From Clostridiales bacterium (GTDB lineage: Bacteria > Bacillota > Dehalobacteriia > UBA4068), in contig WRDJ01000005.1 in the NCBI GenBank assembly GCA_009783495.1, positions 1 through 10,201 of the forward strand: 10,201 nt of DNA, written 5' to 3'. Made by a program: the position numbers and the translations under genes. Under the pieces are notes generated by a model. The model made no database searches. It had not been told where the DNA came from and saw only the letters and a list, made by a program, of their open reading frames with translations. This document shows, one piece after another, positions 4,360-10,201 of the stretch (the first letter of the stretch is position 1; each line of letters starts with the position of its first letter).

Positions 4360-6891
4360 ATGAAAATTTCTTTTTCCACCTTGGCCTGCCCCGATTCCAG
4401 CTGGGAGGACATCTATTCCATGGCCAAGGACATCGGCTATGACGGCATCGAGGTGCGCGGCAGCGGCAAAGACATTTTCGCCGCGCGCCAGCACCCCTTC
4501 ACCCGGCAGGCCCTGCCGGAAACGGCCAAAAAGCTCCATTCCCTGCGCCTGACCATTCCCTGCTTTTCTTCCGGCTGCTGCCTGAAATTCGCCGAACAGC
4601 GGAAAGAAAACCGGGAAGAACTGATAAATTATATCGAGCGGGCCGCCGCGCTGAAAACGCCTTATGTGCGCGTGCTTGCGGATCTGGCCGTCGCGCCTGA
4701 AGGCGAGGTTGACGACGCTTTGGTGGCGGAACAGCTCATCGGGCTGGCCCCCATCGCGGCCAGAAACGGCGTCACCTTGCTGGTGGAAAGCAACGGCGTC
4801 TATGCCGACACGGCGCGCCTGCGCGACCTGCTGCAAGCGGTGGCCAGCGACGCGGTGGCCGCGCTGTGGGACGTCCACCACCCATACCGCATTAACGGCG
4901 AAAAGCCCGGCCTGACGGTGAACAACCTGGGCGCCTATATCAAGCATGTGCATATCAAGGATTCCGTCATGCAGGGGAGCAAAATCTCCTACCGCCTGAT
5001 GGGCGAAGGCGATATGCCCATCGAAGACATGATGAATGCCCTCAATTCCATCAACTATGACGGCTTCGTTTCCCTGGAATGGAGCAAAAGCTGGGCCGGA
5101 GAAATGGAGGAGCCGGGCGTGGTCATCCAGCAATTCGCCTGGTATATGGGCCGCTACATCGAAAAAGCGGCCCCGCGCGGCGAGCTTTTTACGAACCGCG
5201 CCGGCACTGGCAAATATATCTGGGAAAAAGAGAGCCTGATTGACCTGACCTTTCCGCAGCTGCTCGACAGAGTGGCGGAGGAATTCCCCGACCAATACGC
5301 CTTCCGCTATACCACGCTGGATTATACCCGCACCTATAGCGAGTTTCGCGACGACGTGGATGCCTTTGCCCGCGCCCTCGTCTCAATGGGCGTGAAAAAG
5401 GGCGACAAGGTATCAATCTGGGCCACCAATGTGCCGGCCTGGTTCATCACCTTTTGGGCCGCCACCAAAATCGGCGCGGTGCTGGTCACGGTCAACACCG
5501 CTTACAAGATTCATGAGGCGGAATATCTGCTGCGCCAGTCTGACACCCACACCTTGGTGATGATTGACGGCCACAAGGATTCCAACTATGTGGAGATAAT
5601 CAAGAAAATTTGCCCCGAGCTGGCCGTGCACACCCCCGGTGAGCCGCTGCACGCCAAACGCCTGCCCTTCCTGCGCAACGTCGTCACGGTGGAATCTCAA
5701 CAGCCAGGCTGCCTGACCTGGAATCAAGCTCTCTCTCTGGCGGAAAAAACGCCCGTGGAGTTCGTCTATCAGCGCATGGCCGTGCTCAACCGCCACGAGG
5801 TCTGTAATATGCAATACACTTCCGGCACCACCGGCTTCCCCAAGGGCGTCATGCTTTCCCATCATAATGTGGTCAACAACGGCAAGAATATCGGCGACCG
5901 CATGGATCTTTCCACCGCCGACCGCTTCCTCATCCATGTGCCGATGTTCCATTGCTTCGGCATGGTGCTTTCCATGACGGCTTGCGTCACCCACGGCGCG
6001 ACCATGGTGCCCGTGCCTGCCTTTTCGCCGCGCCTGGCGCTCGAAGCCGTCAACAGAGAAAAAATCACCGCGGTCAACGGCGTGCCCACCATGTTCATCG
6101 CCATGCTGGAGCATGAGGATTTTGCCAAGACTGATTTTTCGCATATGCGCACCGGCATCATGGCCGGAAGCCCCTGCCCGGTGAAGGTGATGACGGACGT
6201 GCTGGAAAAGATGAGGATGAGTGAGATCACCATCGTTTTCGGCCAGACGGAAAGCTCCCCTGGCTGCACGCAAAGCAGCGCGGACGACCCCATGGAGGTG
6301 CGGGTCAACACGGTGGGGCGGCCGCTGCCCGGCATCGAATGCAAGGTCGTTGATCACGTCACCGGCCAAGACCTGCCAGACGACGCCGACGGCGAATTCG
6401 TGGCGCGCGGCTATAATATCATGAAGGGTTATTACAAAATGCCGGAGGCCACCGCCAGCGTCATTGACGGCGAGGGCTGGCTGCATACCGGCGACCTGGC
6501 CCGCCGCCGCCCCGACGGCAACTTCAAGATCACCGGACGCATCAAGGATATGATTATCCGCGGCGGCGAAAACATCTATCCCAAGGAGATCGAAGACTTC
6601 ATCTATACCCATGAAAAGGTGCGCGACGTGCAGGTGATCGGCGTGCCGGATGCGCAATACGGCGAGGAGATCATGGCCTGGGTCATCTTAAAAGAGGGTG
6701 CGTCCATGAGCGAAGACGAGGTCAAAAGCTTCGTACGCGAGCATATGGCCAAACACAAGACGCCCAAATATGTGCGCTTCGTCGGCGAATTCCCCATGAA
6801 CGCCGCCGGGAAAATCCTTAAATATAAGATGGTGGAGGAATCCGTAACGCTCTTGGGTTTGCGGGAAGCGGAGAATATCGTCACCGCCTGA
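4360..6891 (+). CDS. Fusion: xylose isomerase-like TIM barrel + acyl-CoA synthetase (AMP-forming)
   Basis: One uninterrupted 843-residue protein. Residues 1-270 are a sugar phosphate isomerase/epimerase (AP endonuclease 2-like) barrel. The metal/catalytic set is visible as E143 (LLVESNG), D171 and H174 (WDVHH), H198 (HVHIKD) and E240 (VSLEW). Residues about 288-843 are a full-length acyl-CoA synthetase: P-loop YTSGTTGFPKG (486-496), GQTE (628-631), GWLHTGD (706-712), GRIKD (726-730), RGGENIYPKEIE (734-745), and the adenylating lysine K818 in NAAGK. The ligase half should activate a carboxylic acid to its CoA thioester with ATP; its acid is unknown. The barrel would isomerise or epimerise a small sugar or hydroxy-keto compound. 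Both active sites look intact, suggesting coupled or channelled steps. AGGAGG sits 7 nt before the start. It lies 400 bp downstream of the T-box. Confidence 0.93.
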   Translation: MKISFSTLACPDSSWEDIYSMAKDIGYDGIEVRGSGKDIFAARQHPFTRQALPETAKKLHSLRLTIPCFSSGCCLKFAEQRKENREELINYIERAAALKTPYVRVLADLAVAPEGEVDDALVAEQLIGLAPIAARNGVTLLVESNGVYADTARLRDLLQAVASDAVAALWDVHHPYRINGEKPGLTVNNLGAYIKHVHIKDSVMQGSKISYRLMGEGDMPIEDMMNALNSINYDGFVSLEWSKSWAGEMEEPGVVIQQFAWYMGRYIEKAAPRGELFTNRAGTGKYIWEKESLIDLTFPQLLDRVAEEFPDQYAFRYTTLDYTRTYSEFRDDVDAFARALVSMGVKKGDKVSIWATNVPAWFITFWAATKIGAVLVTVNTAYKIHEAEYLLRQSDTHTLVMIDGHKDSNYVEIIKKICPELAVHTPGEPLHAKRLPFLRNVVTVESQQPGCLTWNQALSLAEKTPVEFVYQRMAVLNRHEVCNMQYTSGTTGFPKGVMLSHHNVVNNGKNIGDRMDLSTADRFLIHVPMFHCFGMVLSMTACVTHGATMVPVPAFSPRLALEAVNREKITAVNGVPTMFIAMLEHEDFAKTDFSHMRTGIMAGSPCPVKVMTDVLEKMRMSEITIVFGQTESSPGCTQSSADDPMEVRVNTVGRPLPGIECKVVDHVTGQDLPDDADGEFVARGYNIMKGYYKMPEATASVIDGEGWLHTGDLARRRPDGNFKITGRIKDMIIRGGENIYPKEIEDFIYTHEKVRDVQVIGVPDAQYGEEIMAWVILKEGASMSEDEVKSFVREHMAKHKTPKYVRFVGEFPMNAAGKILKYKMVEESVTLLGLREAENIVTA

Positions 6892-6931
6892 AAAAGAAAT
6901 TTTTTCCTATCCCGATAATATTTACTTCACA

Positions 6932-6982
6932 AAGGGCGGCAAAGGGAGTAGAATCATATTTGAAACTCCCTTTGCCGCCCTT
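6932..6982. repeat. Perfect 18-bp inverted repeat downstream of the fusion gene
   Basis: AAGGGCGGCAAAGGGAGT (6932-6949) is exactly complementary to 6965-6982, with a 15-nt spacer. It starts 40 nt after the fusion gene's stop codon. No T-run follows on either strand beyond the two T residues that end the arm, so it is not a typical intrinsic terminator, though such a strong stem may still stop or protect the transcript end. Confidence 0.75.
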
Positions 6983-7039
6983 AATCGTGCGCGCACCGGC
7001 GGGCAGAACCTCCTTCGCCCTAAAACAGAGGACAGAGTG

Positions 7040-7070
7040 CGGGGCAAACGGTGAACTGCCGTTTGCCCCG
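7040..7070. repeat. Perfect 12-bp inverted repeat upstream of the ABC operon
   Basis: CGGGGCAAACGG (7040-7051) pairs perfectly with 7059-7070 around a 7-nt spacer. It ends 68 nt before the ABC gene start, and the following DNA is A-rich, with no U-tract. It could be a leader-RNA structure or an intergenic palindromic repeat. The stretch 6892-7138 holds no gene and no promoter I can support. Confidence 0.65.
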
Positions 7071-7138
7071 ATAAAAACAACGGCAAGAAGGCAAAAGCAA
7101 GATGGCGGAAATCCCTCCGCTTCGGAAAGGAAAAATAG

Positions 7139-9370
7139 ATGAAAATCGTTTTCAAATACCTAAAACCGTTCGCCTTCACCCTGGCGGTCTGCCTTGTGTT
7201 GCTCTTCGGCCAGGCCATGACGGATCTGAGCCTGCCCAACCTGATGAGCGACATCGTCAACGTGGGCATCCAGAAAAGCGGCGTTGAAGAGAAGGCCCCC
7301 AAGGCTATCAGTCGCGATGGTTACTATCTTATGAGCTTTTTTATGAGCGAGGCCGACTACGACATTATTTATAGCGCCTACTATCCATACGTTTTATATT
7401 CTCTTCCCCCTTTCTTTCTTTTAGAGGATTTCCCTCTCCTTGATGAAAAGGAAGCCTGGGTTCTGACGGAAACCGACCCAATCAAGCTCGCCGCGGTGGA
7501 AAACGCCTATGGCAAGGCCGCGCTGGCCTTCATCAATTTCATGCAGACCATGAAGGAGGAAAACGGGGAAGACTCCTCCCTGGCCGAAGACGGTTTCGCG
7601 GATGTGGACGTCACGGAAGTTTACGCGCAGCTTCTGCCCTTTTTAAGCTCGCTGCCGCGGGAGGCCTTCGCGGACGCCATCGCCGCCGCCGAAGCGGCCG
7701 ACCCGCAGCTTTGGGCGCAGGTCGGCGCCACCTTCACCAAACTTTTCTATCAGGAACTGGGCGCGGACTTGGGCGCGATGCAGCAAAGCTATATCGTCAA
7801 AAAGGGGCTGATGATGCTGTTGGTGGCGCTGGCCGGCGTGGCCGCGGCTATTTCGGTCGGCTTTTTCGCCTCGCGCATCGCCACTTCGGTGGCCAAGCGC
7901 GTGCGGCGCGACGTCTTTGCGCGGGTCGAGAGCTTCGGCAGCCGGGAATTCGACAAGTTCTCCACCGCCTCGCTCATCACCCGCACCACCAACGACGTGC
8001 AACATATCCAGATGTTCATCCTGATGGGCATCCGCATGATCTGCTATGCCCCCATTTTGGGCGTGGGCGGCGTCATCATGGCCTTGGGCAAAAGCCCTTC
8101 CATGGCCTGGATCATCGCGGTGGCCGTGCTGGTGATAATCGGCCTGATCCTGACTTTGCTGCCGTTGGTGCTGCCCAAATTCCAGCTTTTGCAGAAACTG
8201 ATTGACCGCCTCAATCTGGTGAGCCGGGAAAGCCTTTCCGGGATTATGGTGATCCGCGCTTTCGGCAACCAGAAATATGAGGAAGGCCGCTTCGAGAAGG
8301 CCGCCCGCAACCTGCGCGATACTGAACGATACACCCAGCGCGTCATGGCCGTGATGATGCCGCTTATGACCATCGTGATGAACGCCGTTACCCTGACCAT
8401 CGTCTGGGTCGGCGCGCATAAGATCGCGGAATCTTCTTTGCAGATCGGCGATATGATGGCTTTTATGCAGTATGCCATACAAATCCTCATGTCCTTCCTG
8501 ATGATGTCTATGATGTTTATTATGCTGCCGCGCGCCGCCGTCTCGGCCAGGCGCGTGGCCGAAATTCTCGCGACCCGGCCCGGCATCGCCGACCCGCCAA
8601 ACCCCAAACACCTGCCAAAAAACCCGGCGGGCGTGATAAAGTTCAACAATGTCTCCTTCCGCTATCCCGACGCGGAGGCGGAGGTGCTGACGGACATCAG
8701 CTTCACCGCCCGGCCCGGGGAAACGACCGCCTTCATCGGCGCAACCGGCTCCGGCAAATCCACCCTCATAAACCTCATCCCCCGTTTTTATGACGTAAGC
8801 AGCGGCGCGGTCGAAATTGACGGCGTGAACATCAAAGACCTGGCTCAGCATGAACTGCGCCAAGCCATCGGCTATATCCCGCAAAAAGGCCTGCTCTTTT
8901 CCGGCGACATCGAGTCCAATATCCTCTATGGCAAAGAGGACGCCACGGCGCAGGAAATCGCCAAGGCCATCGAGGTGGCGCAGGCCGCCGAATTCGTGGC
9001 CGAAGCGGAAAACGGGCTGCAAACGGCCATCGCGCAAAACGGCGGCAATGTCAGCGGCGGGCAAAGACAGCGCCTAGCCATCGCCCGCGCTTTGGTGAAA
9101 AAACCACCCATCTTCATTTTCGACGACAGCTTTTCCGCCCTCGACTTCAAAACGGACGCGGCGCTGCGCAAGGCCCTAAAAGAATATACGGGTTATGCCA
9201 CGGTGCTGGTGGTGGCCCAGCGCGTCAGCACCATTATGAACGCCGAACAGATCATCGTCCTGGAAGCCGGGGCCATCGCGGGCGTCGGTACGCACCGGGA
9301 ACTCCTGGAAAGCTGCCCGGCCTATCGGGAAATCGCCGAGTCGCAGCTGGCAAAGGAGGAATTGGCATGA
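7139..9370 (+). CDS. ABC exporter half-transporter with degenerate ATP site and large extracellular insert
   Basis: A fused membrane/ATPase subunit of a type IV (B-family) exporter, 743 residues against the usual 570-600. TM1 is about 11-30. Residues about 41-220 form an extra, mostly soluble segment before TM2 (224-245), predicted outside. Further membrane segments lie near 300-316, 323-346, 404-426 and 440-463. ATPase: Walker A GATGSGKST (534-542), Q-loop Q582, signature VSGGQ (638-642), Walker B ending D662. The catalytic Glu is Asp (D663) and the switch His is Gln (Q694, in VVAQRVST). This is the degenerate-site pattern of the first subunit of heterodimeric exporters such as TM287. SD AAAGGA lies 7 nt upstream. 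The stop overlaps the next gene by 4 nt, so the two are translationally coupled. Substrate unknown. Confidence 0.95.
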   Translation: MKIVFKYLKPFAFTLAVCLVLLFGQAMTDLSLPNLMSDIVNVGIQKSGVEEKAPKAISRDGYYLMSFFMSEADYDIIYSAYYPYVLYSLPPFFLLEDFPLLDEKEAWVLTETDPIKLAAVENAYGKAALAFINFMQTMKEENGEDSSLAEDGFADVDVTEVYAQLLPFLSSLPREAFADAIAAAEAADPQLWAQVGATFTKLFYQELGADLGAMQQSYIVKKGLMMLLVALAGVAAAISVGFFASRIATSVAKRVRRDVFARVESFGSREFDKFSTASLITRTTNDVQHIQMFILMGIRMICYAPILGVGGVIMALGKSPSMAWIIAVAVLVIIGLILTLLPLVLPKFQLLQKLIDRLNLVSRESLSGIMVIRAFGNQKYEEGRFEKAARNLRDTERYTQRVMAVMMPLMTIVMNAVTLTIVWVGAHKIAESSLQIGDMMAFMQYAIQILMSFLMMSMMFIMLPRAAVSARRVAEILATRPGIADPPNPKHLPKNPAGVIKFNNVSFRYPDAEAEVLTDISFTARPGETTAFIGATGSGKSTLINLIPRFYDVSSGAVEIDGVNIKDLAQHELRQAIGYIPQKGLLFSGDIESNILYGKEDATAQEIAKAIEVAQAAEFVAEAENGLQTAIAQNGGNVSGGQRQRLAIARALVKKPPIFIFDDSFSALDFKTDAALRKALKEYTGYATVLVVAQRVSTIMNAEQIIVLEAGAIAGVGTHRELLESCPAYREIAESQLAKEELA

Positions 9371-10201
9371 GCGCAACGCAGAACAACGCGGCAAGCGCCT
9401 CCGTAAGACGGCGCAGAGGCCCGCTGGGCGGCCCCATGGGCGGCGGGCCCATGGGCATGATGGGCGGCGGCCCCAAGGCCAAAGACTTCAAGGGCAGCCT
9501 GAAAAAGCTGCTGACCTACCTCGCGCCGTTCAAGAAGCAGATCATCCTCGTGCTGATTCTGGCGGCCCTTTCCACCGTCTTTCTCATCGCCGGTCCGAAA
9601 ATCCTCGCCGAAGCCATAGACGAACTGATCAAAGGCCTGATGCGCGTCATCACCGGGGCTTCCGGCGGCATAGACTTTGGCTATATCAGCCGGATCATCC
9701 TGACGCTTATCGGCCTATATCTGCTGAGCGCGGGCTTTTCCTATCTTCAGGGCTATACCATGGCCGGCGTCTCCACCAAGGTGGCCTATAACCTGCGCAA
9801 TTCAATAAGCCAAAAGATCAACCGCATGCCGCTGGATTATTTTCACCGCACCAGCCACGGCGAAGTGCTTTCGCGCATCACCAACGACGTGGATACGCTG
9901 AACCACAGCTTAAACCAGAGCATCACCCAGCTCATCACCTCCGTCACCACCATCGTCGGCGTGCTGATAATGATGCTGACGATCAGCAGGAAACTCACCT
10001 TGATCACGCTTTGCATCCTGCCGGTTTCTTTGCTTCTGCTCATGTTCGTGATCAAAAAGTCGCAGAAATATTTCATAGGCCAGCAAAAATATCTCGGCGC
10101 GGTCAACGGCCATGTGGAGGAGATGTATGGCGGGCATTTCGTGATGAAGGCCTTCAACGGTGAGAAAAAATCTCTCGAGGCCTTCGACAAAGAGAACGAA
10201 C
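9367..10201 (+). CDS. ABC exporter partner subunit, membrane domain (partial)
   Basis: The ATG overlaps the previous gene's TGA (ATGA), with AAAGGAGG a few bases upstream. The frame is open to the last base, giving 278 residues and no stop. The N-terminus has a basic run (RRRR, 14-17) and a Gly/Met/Pro-rich stretch (18-36), followed by KAKDFKGSLKKLLTYLAPFK. This tail is common in clostridial exporters of this class. Membrane segments are near 58-77, 108-128, 186-205 and 209-229. FHRTSHGEVLSRITNDVDTL (159-178) is the conserved coupling region of B-family exporters. The ATPase domain lies beyond the window. It should carry the consensus Walker B Glu and switch His to complement its partner, with a possibly altered signature motif, but this cannot be seen here. 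Confidence 0.93.
   Translation, partial: MSATQNNAASASVRRRRGPLGGPMGGGPMGMMGGGPKAKDFKGSLKKLLTYLAPFKKQIILVLILAALSTVFLIAGPKILAEAIDELIKGLMRVITGASGGIDFGYISRIILTLIGLYLLSAGFSYLQGYTMAGVSTKVAYNLRNSISQKINRMPLDYFHRTSHGEVLSRITNDVDTLNHSLNQSITQLITSVTTIVGVLIMMLTISRKLTLITLCILPVSLLLLMFVIKKSQKYFIGQQKYLGAVNGHVEEMYGGHFVMKAFNGEKKSLEAFDKENE

Noticed and set aside
4258-5295. Minus-strand frame of 345 codons opposite the fusion gene
   Set aside because: It is an antisense shadow produced by the codon bias of the G+C-rich coding strand. The product is His/Gly/Arg-rich without family features.
5413-6657. Minus-strand frame of 414 codons opposite the ligase domain
   Set aside because: Its His-, Asp- and Gly-rich product is typical of reversed G+C-rich coding DNA, and the plus strand carries clear ligase motifs throughout.
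6922-7302. Minus-strand frame of 126 codons over the intergenic hairpins
   Set aside because: It runs through both inverted repeats and the start of the ABC gene and has no recognisable product.
7643-9064. Minus-strand frame of 473 codons opposite the ABC gene
   Set aside because: Same reason: the plus strand encodes continuous exporter and ATPase motifs, and the antisense product is low-complexity and His-rich.

Overview
The window looks like chromosomal DNA of a low-to-mid G+C Gram-positive (Bacillota), probably an anaerobic Clostridia or Negativicutes member. The evidence is a T-box riboswitch, strong AGGAGG-type ribosome binding sites, a YuaF/flotillin pair, an E. coli-type SpeD beside an Orn/Lys/Arg decarboxylase, and a heterodimeric ABC exporter of the kind common in clostridia. 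Coding DNA is G+C-rich and promoter regions are A+T-rich. I cannot name the genus.

Layout. (1) 1-1083, minus strand: a polyamine operon. A clear promoter (1083-1055) drives a leader of about 215 nt with a 14-bp inverted repeat, then speD, then 20 nt later the first 15 codons of an aliphatic amino acid decarboxylase that runs off the window. (2) 1240-3554, minus strand: an NfeD/YuaF-like membrane protein gene followed by a full-length flotillin gene, with an extended -10 promoter upstream and an intrinsic terminator downstream. (3) 3601-3957, plus strand: a near-consensus promoter and a complete T-box leader (Stem I, Stem III, antiterminator, terminator), divergent from the yuaF promoter. (4) 3958-4359: about 400 bp with no supportable gene, rich in small hairpins. 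No aminoacyl-tRNA synthetase or amino acid gene follows the T-box. (5) 4360-6891: one 843-residue protein joining a xylose-isomerase-like TIM barrel to an acyl-CoA synthetase/AMP ligase. (6) 6892-7138: intergenic DNA with two long perfect hairpins and no U-tracts. (7) 7139-10201: two translationally coupled ABC exporter half-transporters, the second cut by the window end.

How the genes fit together: speD and the decarboxylase supply the aminopropyl donor and a diamine or its precursor for spermidine synthesis. YuaF and flotillin form a membrane-microdomain pair. The two ABC subunits form a heterodimer whose first member carries the degenerate ATP site. The most unusual parts are the T-box with no matching target and the fused TIM barrel-ligase downstream of it. 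I found no CRISPR array, tRNA, rRNA or intact mobile element.
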